A DNA stretch of 64,000 nucleotides from Pseudarthrobacter sulfonivorans (GTDB lineage Bacteria > Actinomycetota > Actinomycetes > Actinomycetales > Micrococcaceae): NCBI RefSeq assembly GCF_001484605.1, contig NZ_CP013747.1, positions 1 to 64,000 on the forward strand, read 5' to 3'. The stretch's first letter is position 1, and each line of letters starts with the position of its first letter. Below are positions 35,167-43,330 of the stretch, piece by piece. The notes beneath the pieces were generated by a model. It did not search any database. It saw nothing but the letters and a program-made list of their open reading frames with translations, and was not told where the DNA came from. The translations under genes were made by a program, and so were the position numbers.

Positions 35167-35188
35167 GTGCCCGAGGTGGGACTCGAAC
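35167..35188 (-). other. tRNA-Leu 3'-end fragment in repeat B
   Basis: The same 22 bases as at 6783-6804. Here the minus-strand segment is also preceded, 30 bases earlier, by GTGCCC that could pair with the GGGCAC end, so a short acceptor-like stem is possible. It is not a complete tRNA. Confidence 0.6.
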
Positions 35189-35280
35189 TGCATTCCAGCC
35201 CTTGCAAACACTGGGCACCCGCGGAAACATGCGGAATCCGGCCCGATCCGACCTAGGTACGACCCAGTCCGACGGCAAAA

Positions 35281-35299
35281 GTGTGCACAATGTGCACAC
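35281..35299. promoter_or_regulatory. Palindrome 2 of repeat B
   Basis: GTGTGCACA-A-TGTGCACAC, a perfect 9+1+9 dyad, 480 bases after palindrome 1. Confidence 0.65.
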
Positions 35300-35326
35300 C
35301 TCCAAAATCGCTTTTCTGCGCCTTCC

Positions 35327-35369
35327 AAACGTCAACCGCGCCCCCAATACGGGAACGCGGTTGACGTTT
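35327..35369. other. Large conserved hairpin in repeat B
   Basis: AAACGTCAACCGCG pairs perfectly with CGCGGTTGACGTTT around a 15-base loop; equivalent of 6947-6984 with different sequence but the same shape and place. Confidence 0.6.
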
Positions 35370-35544
35370 GCGCTTGCGCGAGTTTGGACTGCCTACGGAA
35401 CCAGTCTTAGGTTGTAGGTGACGCCACCTGCCAGAGCCCGAACACTCAGGCGCACGTAGGCCGGCCCACGCAACAATGTAGACGGTCATGGCTGTGACAC
35501 CTCCTTCTCCCATCTCATGATCTCCTCGGCAGACATGCACATGA

Positions 35545-36096
35545 CTATGCCACGAAGCCGCAAGCGGCTTTCCGATAGGCGCAGTTCTGGATCAATGTAC
35601 CGCCAAAGTGGATGTTGTTGGCCTTGCTGCCGGTGCCGGTGTTGCCGGTAAGGTCCGCGCCGGCTGCAACCGGGAGTCCAAGACGTAAAAAGGGCTCGGT
35701 CGTACCGGGGATGCCGCTGACCGTGTTGTTCTTGACCTGGATCGGAACCGCGTCAGTGGCAGTGTTCTCGGACCGGACGAGTATCTGACCTAAGAGCCTG
35801 AGGGTATTTCCTTTGATCGGGCATTCGTACAGCCGGAAGTAGCACCCGTCCGACCGGAATGCCGAGACGCCGGAGGTGATATCCGTCAGTACCGAATCGA
35901 CCAGATGGAACTTCGCCGGATTCCATGCTGCCCAGATGGTGAGATAGCCGTGCCAAGTTCCCTGAAGAACAGGGCGCTGGACGAACTTTGGTACCAGCCA
36001 CCAGGCCCACAGCCATTTATCGAACAATGCGAAGAGTGCAAATACCACCAAGGGAACGGCACTTACAAAGCGGCTCCATAGGGCTAGTAACTGCAA
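35545..36096 (-). CDS. Membrane-anchored protein of unknown function
   Basis: A 183-residue protein. An N-terminal membrane segment (SAVPLVVFALFALFDKWLWA) is followed by VPKFVQRPVLQGTWHGYLT and then a beta-rich part (SDGCYFRLYECPIKGNTLRL). The remote likeness of 'two-turn membrane anchor, RPxLxGTWxGYL, beta-barrel' to Cap15-type effectors is noted only as an idea; no cyclase partner is nearby. The last ~10 residues and the stop codon come from the edge of repeat B, so the C-terminus is likely altered. It may be a real small membrane protein or a damaged one. Confidence 0.5.
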   Translation of the reverse strand: MQLLALWSRFVSAVPLVVFALFALFDKWLWAWWLVPKFVQRPVLQGTWHGYLTIWAAWNPAKFHLVDSVLTDITSGVSAFRSDGCYFRLYECPIKGNTLRLLGQILVRSENTATDAVPIQVKNNTVSGIPGTTEPFLRLGLPVAAGADLTGNTGTGSKANNIHFGGTLIQNCAYRKAACGFVA

Positions 36097-36339
36097 TCCA
36101 TTGATGAGGTTAACCGCAGAGGCTTTCGCGACTGGCTCTGAATGGCTGCTGCCGGGGCGGGATTCACCGCGGATTCTTAGCTTGCACTGAGCTTAGGACC
36201 GGCTGGAGAAGTGACGGGAGTCTCCGTCCCGCTATGTGGAACGCGAAACTATGTCCCGCCAATAGGGCCCGCGTAGGGTGGTTGGAAGTAGCGCTGATCG
36301 AGTACGCCCGCGTCAAGAAAATGTCATCCCGGGTCAAGA

Positions 36340-37569
36340 TTAGTTTCGGACGCTCTGATGGTGAGGCGTGAGGCTGCCATGGAGGATTACGGACGCCGCT
36401 CCCAATGCAGCCACATCCGGACCGGTCCCGCCGAGCTCTACGGTGACAGTGTGTACTCCACGCGTGAACGAAGCGTTATCGGTGAGTTTTCTGAGCTGCT
36501 TCGCGTACCGTTTGCCCTCGGCTGCGAAACCCGGACCAGTGAGCTGGATCCAATCGAGGTCGAGTACATTGGCCAGTCCGAGCAATACTGAGGAAACCCG
36601 GTCAACTGACCGAGTAATCAGCGCTTCAGCCTGAGGCATGCCCTTACTGAGGCCTTCTAGTACGTTCTTGTAGATTACTGCTTCGTTCGGTTCGTCGCGG
36701 ACGCCAAACAACGCGGCCAGCTTTGGGTCCGCTTGTACTTGGCGCACGATCCCCCGAGGAGTCCCTACAGTCTCGAGACATCCGCTCGCCCCGCACCAGC
36801 ACTCCACACCGTCGGGCTCAACGACAACGTGGCCGAGCTCACCGGCATTGTCGGAGGCGCCGCGGAACACGGCTCCGTTGATCACGATGCCGGCGCCTAT
36901 TCCCTGGGCCATGTACACCGTCATGAAGTCGCGTGCAGCCGTGGTGCCCCTGGACCAGAAGGTGCCTAGCGCCACGCAATTCGCATCGTTTTCGACGACG
37001 ACCGGGATACGGCACTGCAGTTCAAGCTCGGCGGCAGTGTCGAATTGTTCCCAATTCTTAGCAATTGTCGGGTCGGCACCCCAGCCCAGCGGCCCTCGAC
37101 GGCGCCCACTTGAAGCTACCCCTACACCCATGATCGATGACGGTTGAAGCCCGCGTTTTTCGAGTAAGTGGCGTATGGCCTCAGCAACACGAGCGACGAC
37201 ATTTGGTGGAGGTTCGACACCCATCCCTGGGATATCGACGCGCTCTATCAGCGTCCCGCTGAGGCCGCAAAGCACTATGACGATCGTCGGGACATCGAGG
37301 GCCACACCGACGGCGTACAGGACCCCGGTGTTTAGTTTGAGCAGGGTGGGGCGCTTGCCGCCGGTCGACCTGCCTTGGCCCGCTTGGATGACAATTCCCT
37401 CAGCAAGGAGCTCCTTCACGATCTTCGAGATCGTCACCTCGGTTAGGGAAGACTTTTGCGCGAGTTCCACCCTCGAGATGCTTTCGCTGGAGCGAATAAG
37501 GTCAAGCACAGCGCTGCGCGTCTCAGCGTAGGACCGGCCCTTGAGTCGACGCGGAGTGATCTCGTTCAT
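36340..37569 (-). CDS. ROK-family transcriptional regulator
   Basis: About 409 residues. N-terminal MarR-like winged helix (ISRVELAQKSSLTEVTISKI, LAEGIVIQAGQGRSTGGKRP) and a C-terminal ROK sugar-kinase fold with VVENDANCVALG, GIGAGIVINGAVFRGASDNA and the zinc-binding GHVVVEPDGVECWCGASGC. ROK repressors such as NagC, Mlc and XylR bind a sugar and leave their operators. Divergent from the ABC operon at 37903. Start taken at ATG 37569 (MNEITPRRL) since the ten residues before it are atypical. The repeated 25-bp element at 37779-37803 and 48325-48349 is its candidate operator. Confidence 0.92.
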   Translation of the reverse strand: MNEITPRRLKGRSYAETRSAVLDLIRSSESISRVELAQKSSLTEVTISKIVKELLAEGIVIQAGQGRSTGGKRPTLLKLNTGVLYAVGVALDVPTIVIVLCGLSGTLIERVDIPGMGVEPPPNVVARVAEAIRHLLEKRGLQPSSIMGVGVASSGRRRGPLGWGADPTIAKNWEQFDTAAELELQCRIPVVVENDANCVALGTFWSRGTTAARDFMTVYMAQGIGAGIVINGAVFRGASDNAGELGHVVVEPDGVECWCGASGCLETVGTPRGIVRQVQADPKLAALFGVRDEPNEAVIYKNVLEGLSKGMPQAEALITRSVDRVSSVLLGLANVLDLDWIQLTGPGFAAEGKRYAKQLRKLTDNASFTRGVHTVTVELGGTGPDVAALGAASVILHGSLTPHHQSVRN

Positions 37570-37778
37570 GATGCCATGCAATTTACACCACTCGAACAAC
37601 CCCCGCTTAACGGCGTCCCTGACGTACGACGCCGCGGGCTTCGCACACGAGGTTCCTCAAAAACCCGCTCCTCGGGCCAACTCACGGCGAACATCCAAAA
37701 ACTCTCAATTGTAGCGTCTCCTGTCTGACCCTGAGGGCGATTCGGCCGTGGTGGCGGACTTCAAAACAACCTCGTCGA

Positions 37779-37803
37779 ACTTTCTTAACCAACTATTGCA
37801 AAG
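37779..37803 (+). promoter_or_regulatory. Candidate ROK operator, site 1
   Basis: ACTTTCTTAAC, four bases, TATTGC, A, AAG. It matches 21 of 25 positions of the element at 48325-48349 (minus strand). Its right part overlaps the proposed -35 box, as expected for a repressor site. Confidence 0.5.
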
Positions 37804-37824
37804 TAGTGACTTTCATCATACTCT
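37796..37824 (+). promoter_or_regulatory. Candidate promoter of the sugar ABC operon
   Basis: TTGCAA (37796-37801), 17-base spacer, TACTCT (37819-37824), which fits a SigA-type promoter. Transcription would begin near 37831, 70 bases before the GTG start. Confidence 0.4.
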
Positions 37825-37902
37825 TTTGAAAGCGCCGCTGACGGCGTTGCCCCGGCGGGAATTCCCTGGACACAAGAGGGCTCAAGAATTGGAGGAACAA
37901 AG

Positions 37903-39285
37903 GTGTTTCAAGCAAAGCGACGGCTGATCCGTTCGGCGTTAGTAACAACGGGCTTCTTAGCCGCCGGCGCACTCGCGCTGAGCGGATGCTCAGCCTCGGC
38001 GCCATCCAACGACGGCGGATCGGCGACCGAGGGGACCATCCAGTGGTGGAGCTGGACGCCTGACAATGATTTGGCCCAAAGGGAAATTGCCGAGTTCAAC
38101 AAGGAGTTCCCCAACATCAAGGTCACCTTCAAGAAGGTGCCCAATGCCGACTACACCGGTGTACTTCGTCCTGCCCTAGCGTCCAACGACGGTCCCGATG
38201 TCTTCACGGTTGCGGCGAGCGGGGCTGTGGGCCCGGTGAATGTTTTCGCCCCGTATGCGCAGGACCTTACGCCGGCGATAGCTGAGAAGCTTGGGAGCGA
38301 CTGGAAGTCGCAGATCGCGCCGACCATGGCGGACGCCTTTACTGTTCAGGGCAAGCTCGCCGGTCTCCCGTGGGCCAAGCAGGGCGCCGGGAAGATGTGG
38401 ATCAACAAGGATCTTTTTGACAAGTACGGGCTTTCGGCGCCGACCACGTTGCAGGAGTGGGTCAAGGTATGTGAGACATTCCGGGCCAACGGTCATGGTT
38501 GCTTCAAGGAGGGAGTTGGTGGCAGCGGTTTCGACGTTGACACGCTGCACTCGATCGCGAACAGCGTGGAGCCCGGCGTTTTCACAGCTGCTGCTCGCGG
38601 TGAAAAGAAATGGACAGACCCTGCCATGGTCAAGGCCTGGGAGATCTTCAAGCAGCTCTCGGAGAATGGCATTCTCGACGAAGGCGCGGTGGGCGTGCAG
38701 CAGTATCCAGACGTTAACAACGCCTTCCTTACCGGCAAGGTTCCCATGGTTCAGATGGGCTACTGGTATTCGCAGTACGCCACCGTCAACAGCCTCACCG
38801 CTGCGCTCTCGGGCGCAGGTGTTCCTGCGGAAACCCCGAAAATCACGATTGTTCCGGTGCCGTTCCCGGACGTCGCCGGCAAGGGTAACCCCAGCACGGT
38901 CTTCAGTGATCCCGATGCCGCCCAAGCTGTAAACACCAAGTCCAAGTCCCGCAGTGCCGCAACAACCTTCGCCCTGTGGCTTGGTGGTAGCAAAGCGGGC
39001 CAGCAGGTCGTGGCGAACAACGTCGACTCAATTCCTACACTCAAAGGCGTAGAAGCAGCTTGGGACTCCGTCCAGCTAGTCAATCCCGAGGTCCAGACTC
39101 CACTGCTCCGGGAGTTCGCGAAGGAAACCGCGGAATCGACTGAACCGCGCCAACAGAGCCTGGCGGCTGTTCATATCCAAGCCGTTATAGATGCCAACCA
39201 GGCATTGCTCACCGGGCAGCGCAGTCCCAGCCAAGTCGCAGAAGATGTTCAAAGTGTGGCCGACGCAAACCCAGTGAGCAAGTGA
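37903..39285 (+). CDS. Sugar ABC transporter substrate-binding lipoprotein
   Basis: A 460-residue family 1 extracellular solute-binding protein. The signal peptide ends in a lipobox (ALALSGCSA, Cys about residue 29). Domain features include IQWWSWTPDNDLAQREIAEF, DGPDVFTVAASGAVGP, and LAGLPWAKQGAGKMWINKDL, typical of carbohydrate-binding members. It captures a sugar outside the cell and delivers it to the two permeases that follow. Start GTG 37903 with TTGGAGGAAC upstream. No ATPase gene is in the operon; such CUT1 systems share an MsiK-type ATPase encoded elsewhere. Confidence 0.93.
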   Translation: MFQAKRRLIRSALVTTGFLAAGALALSGCSASAPSNDGGSATEGTIQWWSWTPDNDLAQREIAEFNKEFPNIKVTFKKVPNADYTGVLRPALASNDGPDVFTVAASGAVGPVNVFAPYAQDLTPAIAEKLGSDWKSQIAPTMADAFTVQGKLAGLPWAKQGAGKMWINKDLFDKYGLSAPTTLQEWVKVCETFRANGHGCFKEGVGGSGFDVDTLHSIANSVEPGVFTAAARGEKKWTDPAMVKAWEIFKQLSENGILDEGAVGVQQYPDVNNAFLTGKVPMVQMGYWYSQYATVNSLTAALSGAGVPAETPKITIVPVPFPDVAGKGNPSTVFSDPDAAQAVNTKSKSRSAATTFALWLGGSKAGQQVVANNVDSIPTLKGVEAAWDSVQLVNPEVQTPLLREFAKETAESTEPRQQSLAAVHIQAVIDANQALLTGQRSPSQVAEDVQSVADANPVSK

Positions 39286-39288
39286 CCC

Positions 39289-40278
39289 ATGGGCAAAAAT
39301 AGCACCACGCTAACCGCCGTGGAACACCCACCACACGACGGACATGCAGGCGGTCACGCCAATAGGGCTGGACGTCCAGGCCTCGGAGCCTCCGGCCGGG
39401 GAAAGCGGGTCGATCGCAGATTCGGATTCCCATGGATCTTACCGGCGATGGTGGTCTCGGTAGGCGTCCTTTACTACTGCATCGGTTACACCGGCTACAT
39501 CTCCACATTGAGCTGGGACGGCGCCAGTCCTCAACCGATTCCGATCGGAACCCAGAACTACACACGCCTCTTCGAGGACCCGGTGTTCTGGAAGTCGATC
39601 GCGCACACAGGTATCTTCTTCGTAGTTACCTTCGCAGTCCAGGTCGGGCTTGGGATGTTTTTCGCCATCCTCCTGCATTCGAAAGTGCAGCTGGGCGTCC
39701 TCTACAAGGTCCTGATCTTCATCCCTGTGGTCCTGGCCCCTGCCACCATGGCGCCCGTTTTCCGACAGATATACGCCCCCGAAGGGCAATTGAACCAACT
39801 GATCCAGGCCTTTGGCCCGCGTGACTTTGACTACGCATGGCTGGCCGACCAAAACACCGCACTAATGGTCGTAATGTCCGTTGCGATCTGGCAGTCCACC
39901 GGCGTCGTGTTCGTGCTGTACTACGCAGCGATGAGCCAGATTGAGCCCGACGTCATGGAGGCGGCCCGACTGGACGGAGCAGGGAACCTGCGCATCATCC
40001 GGTCCATCATCTGGCCCGGCGTCCGAGGGACTACATTGGCAATCGCGATCCTCACAGCGATAGGTTCGCTCAAGACTTTCGACTGGCCCTTCCTCGTCAC
40101 CCAGGGCGGGCCTGCATATGGCACCGAGTTCCTCGGGACGCAAATCTACCGCGTCAGCGTGGCCCTTTCACAGGTCGGCTATGGCGCCGCTCTCTCGATC
40201 GTTCTCCTGGTCCTGGCACTTAGCGTTGCCATCGTCCTGAACATCGCCGGCAAGGATAAGGAGGCCTCCCGTGTTTGA
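39289..40278 (+). CDS. Sugar ABC permease 1 (MalF type)
   Basis: A 329-residue permease with six membrane helices after a polar N-terminal extension of about 45 residues. The EAA loop that contacts the ATPase is VMEAARLDGAGNLRIIRSII, and the C-terminal part has LKTFDWPFLVTQGGPAYGTE, as in MalF/UgpA-type CUT1 permeases. It starts three bases after the binding-protein stop and overlaps the next permease by eight bases. Confidence 0.92.
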   Translation: MGKNSTTLTAVEHPPHDGHAGGHANRAGRPGLGASGRGKRVDRRFGFPWILPAMVVSVGVLYYCIGYTGYISTLSWDGASPQPIPIGTQNYTRLFEDPVFWKSIAHTGIFFVVTFAVQVGLGMFFAILLHSKVQLGVLYKVLIFIPVVLAPATMAPVFRQIYAPEGQLNQLIQAFGPRDFDYAWLADQNTALMVVMSVAIWQSTGVVFVLYYAAMSQIEPDVMEAARLDGAGNLRIIRSIIWPGVRGTTLAIAILTAIGSLKTFDWPFLVTQGGPAYGTEFLGTQIYRVSVALSQVGYGAALSIVLLVLALSVAIVLNIAGKDKEASRV

Positions 40279-41059
40279 GGTCCGCACTTGGTACACCAGA
40301 GGAGCTCTCCAGCTCGTGTTGACGCTGATGGTGGTGCCCTTCGCATTCCCACTCATTGCCATGGTCCAGGGGTCCCTGGCCGGAAGCGGCTGGGGAAACT
40401 ACGCAACAGTCCTCTCACTCGGGCTGCTGCCACGGTTCTTCATCAACAGCATTCTGGTCTCCGTGGCTGTCCTCGCACTGGTGCTGGTATGCACGCTCAC
40501 CGCGGCGTTCGGTTTCTCAAAACTTCACATCCGTGGCAAGGAACTCTTTTTCTGGATGCTTCTGGGCGCCCTAACCCTGCCCGAAGTAGTGCTGCTAGCC
40601 CCGCTGTTTGCAACAGTGACTGCCGCTGGCGCCTACAACTCGCTATGGGCGGTGATCGTTCCTGCTGCGGCCCTGCAGATTCCATTCTCCGTGCTTCTGG
40701 CCCGCAACTTCGTAGACGGCATCCCTAACGAACTGATTGAGGCGGCCAGGGTTGACGGAGCAAATACCTGGCAGGCTTTCCGCCACATCATCATGCCGCT
40801 GACACGCCCGATCGTGGCAGCCATCGTGGTGTTGGTATTCATCAGCTCCTGGAACGGATACCTTCTCCCGCTGCTGTTCCTGCAGACTCCCGAACAGCAG
40901 ACCATCACGCTCGTCCCGCAATACTTCGTCGGGCAATTCAACAACGACCAAACCAAGGTCCTCGCAGCCGCGGTCCTCACCGCATTGCCAGTACTGATCG
41001 CCTACATCAGCCTCCAAAAGTTCTTCGAACGTGGCCTCGCCGCCGGTGCTTTGAAGTAG
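40271..41059 (+). CDS. Sugar ABC permease 2 (MalG type)
   Basis: A 262-residue permease with six helices. The EAA loop is PNELIEAARVDGANTWQAFR, followed by the typical IIMPLTRP. Starts at GTG 40271 inside the end of permease 1, so translation is coupled. It completes the CUT1 importer with 37903 and 39289. Confidence 0.92.
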   Translation: MFEVRTWYTRGALQLVLTLMVVPFAFPLIAMVQGSLAGSGWGNYATVLSLGLLPRFFINSILVSVAVLALVLVCTLTAAFGFSKLHIRGKELFFWMLLGALTLPEVVLLAPLFATVTAAGAYNSLWAVIVPAAALQIPFSVLLARNFVDGIPNELIEAARVDGANTWQAFRHIIMPLTRPIVAAIVVLVFISSWNGYLLPLLFLQTPEQQTITLVPQYFVGQFNNDQTKVLAAAVLTALPVLIAYISLQKFFERGLAAGALK

Positions 41060-41083
41060 CCAGAAACCACGAAAGAGTCCACC

Positions 41084-41443
41084 ATGCCTCACGCACGAAT
41101 CGATATGCACCGCGCCCTCCAGCCGAAGATGGCTGACATCAGCGCTGCCATCCTCCGCGGGATGGTCACCGGCTTTGAGATGCCCGAAGACGACCTGTTC
41201 CAGATTTTCCGGCTCCACGAGCCAGGCGAGCTCGTCTACTCACCCACGTTCCCCAACCAGCAACGCGATGACATCATCTTCATCGAACTCGTCGCCCAGA
41301 ACGTCTACAACGACGAGCAGAAACAACGGACCATGGCCGCGATCGTGGACGAAGTCTCAGCCCTCGGGATCAAACGGGACAACCTGCTCCTGGTACACGT
41401 CGAGGTACACGGCGCCGCCTGGTACGCGCCGGAACCTGTCTAA
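41084..41443 (+). CDS. Tautomerase-family protein
   Basis: A 119-residue tautomerase_2-type protein. After removal of Met the N-terminal proline (MPHARIDMHR) would be the catalytic base of this superfamily, and the beta-alpha-beta repeats fit (VAQNVYNDEQKQRTMAAIVD). These enzymes tautomerise keto-enol substrates. In a sugar-oxidation cluster a 3-keto-sugar enol is a reasonable but unproven substrate. Confidence 0.85.
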   Translation: MPHARIDMHRALQPKMADISAAILRGMVTGFEMPEDDLFQIFRLHEPGELVYSPTFPNQQRDDIIFIELVAQNVYNDEQKQRTMAAIVDEVSALGIKRDNLLLVHVEVHGAAWYAPEPV

Positions 41444-41481
41444 CCATAACTACTTCCACACCTCCTAAGGAGAACTACCGC

Positions 41482-42360
41482 ATGTCTTTCGCTCCACAAC
41501 TCGCTGACGGTCAGCGATCCCAGATACTCATCGGCGGTCCAGCCCAGGCCCAACCAACCTTGCTGTTCGAGACCAATAGACTCCAGATCGAAGCACCGAA
41601 CTGGTCACTCGACGGCAAGACCCTCTACCTGAACGGAAACGGCCTTCTCTGGGCACTGGATGTCGCAACTCCGGAGTCAGGGCTTCGGCAGATCGATTAC
41701 GACGCACTTCCCGAACTTAACAACGACCACGTTCTGGACCCCGACGGAGAACACATTTTCCTATCGGCAAATGACGGACACATCTATCGCGCTGCCCTGA
41801 CCGGGGGCGCAGCCGAGCGGGTCACGCCCGACGACGGCATGTGGCACTTTCTCCATGGAGTCTCGCCCGACGGCAAACGCCTTGCCTACGTTGAACTCAA
41901 GGAATTTGGAGACCCCGGCCAGCTTGCCGTTTTGCCCGTATCGGGCGGAGAAGTAAAACGCCCGGACACCGGGAACGCACACCTCGACGGACCTGAATGG
42001 TCATCCGACGGACAGTGGATCTACTACAACACAGAGGCGTTCACGACCGCGCCAGGGCACGCTCAGCTCGCGCGAATCCACGACACCAGCGGCGCAGTCG
42101 AGCGACTCGTCACCAGCGGGACTGTGGACTGGTTCCCCCACCTGTCCGCCGACAATGGCTCAGCCGCATATATCTCCTTCCCGCCCGGAACCCTGGGTCA
42201 CCCGGGGAACCTCGACGTCGAAGTCATAGTCGTCTCCCCCGAGGACTGGTCAACTCCGATCCAACGCTATCCGGTGTTCGGCGGACAGGGCACGATCAAC
42301 GTCAACAGCTGGTCACCCGATGGCACGCGCTTCGCCTTCGTCGCCTACCCGATTGCCTGA
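41482..42360 (+). CDS. TolB-like beta-propeller protein
   Basis: A 292-residue cytoplasmic-looking protein without signal peptide, built of repeated WSLDGK/SPDGKR/WSSDGQ/WSPDGTR blades (PD40 repeats), as in TolB and oligogalacturonate lyase-type propellers. Relatives in sugar clusters are annotated only as biopolymer-transporter-like. An oligosaccharide lyase or isomerase-type role is possible because propellers of this layout include oligogalacturonide lyase. AGGAG precedes the start by eight bases. Confidence 0.8.
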   Translation: MSFAPQLADGQRSQILIGGPAQAQPTLLFETNRLQIEAPNWSLDGKTLYLNGNGLLWALDVATPESGLRQIDYDALPELNNDHVLDPDGEHIFLSANDGHIYRAALTGGAAERVTPDDGMWHFLHGVSPDGKRLAYVELKEFGDPGQLAVLPVSGGEVKRPDTGNAHLDGPEWSSDGQWIYYNTEAFTTAPGHAQLARIHDTSGAVERLVTSGTVDWFPHLSADNGSAAYISFPPGTLGHPGNLDVEVIVVSPEDWSTPIQRYPVFGGQGTINVNSWSPDGTRFAFVAYPIA

Positions 42361-42361
42361 G

Positions 42362-43330
42362 ATGGAAATGACCTTCAAGCAGCAGGCGAATTGGCTTAGG
42401 ACCCTCGGCTCCACCGGCCTAACAGTTTCCGCCGTCGCCGCCGGCGGAGGCCCCATAGGCAGCATGCCGGAAATGTTCGGGTACGACGTGCCCACCGAAC
42501 AGGCAGTGGACCTTGTGACAAAACTGCTTCGCAGCCCGGTGCGCGTCATTGACACCTCAAACGGATACTCGAGCGGCGACAGCGAACGAAGAATAGGACA
42601 GGGCATCGCCCGCGCGGGCGGCCTGCCCGCCGACTACCTCATCTCCACTAAGACGGATGCAAAGGACGGCGACTACTCTGGCAAGCGCGTCCGTCAGTCG
42701 ATTAAGGAGAGCATGGAGCGTCTCGGCATCGACAAGCTGCCTCTCGTATACCTCCACGATCCGGAGTACGCCCTCGACCAAGGGCTTGACGCTCCCGGAG
42801 GTGCGGTGGAAGTACTTGTCGAGCTCCAGCGCGAAGGCGTCATCGGAGCACTGGGCGTGGCCGGTGGTGACGTAAAGGTAATGCACCAGTTCCTGGACCT
42901 GGGCGTGTTCGACGTACTCCTCAACCACAACCGCTGGACCCTAGTCGACCGCAGCGCCGGTGCACTGTTCGACCGGGCTTCCGCGGCAGGGATGGGCGTC
43001 GTTAACGCCGCCTACCTCGGTGGAGGACTGCTGGCCAACCCACACGGCCAACGCATGTACGGCTACCGCCCTGCGTCTGACGCGACGATCAACGCCGCCG
43101 TCGCCCTCGAAGGGTTGTGCCGCCAGTGGGGAACCGACCTCGCCACTGCCGCGCTGCAATTCTCGTTGCGCGATCCTCGCATTCACATGTCAGTAGTCGG
43201 GATCAGCAAACCGCAGCGCATCGACCCGCTTCTCGTATCTGCCAATACGGAACTCCCCGAAGAGTTCTGGGCCGCAGCCGAAAAACTGACACCCGACGCC
43301 TCCAACTGGCTCGACCAGGTCGATCCATGA
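42362..43330 (+). CDS. Aldo/keto reductase
   Basis: A 322-residue aldo/keto reductase barrel. Catalytic-type residues: RVIDTSNGYSSGDSE (Asp and Tyr), LISTKTDA (Lys) and VYLHDPEY (His). The NADPH-binding region near the C-terminus is SVVGISKPQRID. It starts one base after the TolB-like gene. An ATG six bases further on (42368) is another possible start. It resembles D-threo-aldose 1-dehydrogenase/L-fucose dehydrogenase-type members, so a sugar substrate is likely. Confidence 0.88.
   Translation: MEMTFKQQANWLRTLGSTGLTVSAVAAGGGPIGSMPEMFGYDVPTEQAVDLVTKLLRSPVRVIDTSNGYSSGDSERRIGQGIARAGGLPADYLISTKTDAKDGDYSGKRVRQSIKESMERLGIDKLPLVYLHDPEYALDQGLDAPGGAVEVLVELQREGVIGALGVAGGDVKVMHQFLDLGVFDVLLNHNRWTLVDRSAGALFDRASAAGMGVVNAAYLGGGLLANPHGQRMYGYRPASDATINAAVALEGLCRQWGTDLATAALQFSLRDPRIHMSVVGISKPQRIDPLLVSANTELPEEFWAAAEKLTPDASNWLDQVDP

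Larger units (their letters stand above)
34380..35556 (+). repeat. Repeat B: 1.2-kb structured non-coding repeat (copy 2)
   Basis: The second copy of repeat A, same orientation, starting at the adk stop codon. Shared landmarks are a DnaA-box-like site (34419-34427, TTATGCACA), three GTCATGTC-N18-CATGAA units (34572, 34708, 34912), palindromes at 34801-34819 and 35281-35299, a hairpin at 35131-35156, the tRNA-Leu 3' match at 35167-35188, a large hairpin at 35327-35369, and a minus-strand GGAGGTG-ATG near 35485. Its right edge (ATGACTATGCC) supplies the stop codon of the minus-strand gene at 35545-36096. Confidence 0.85.
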
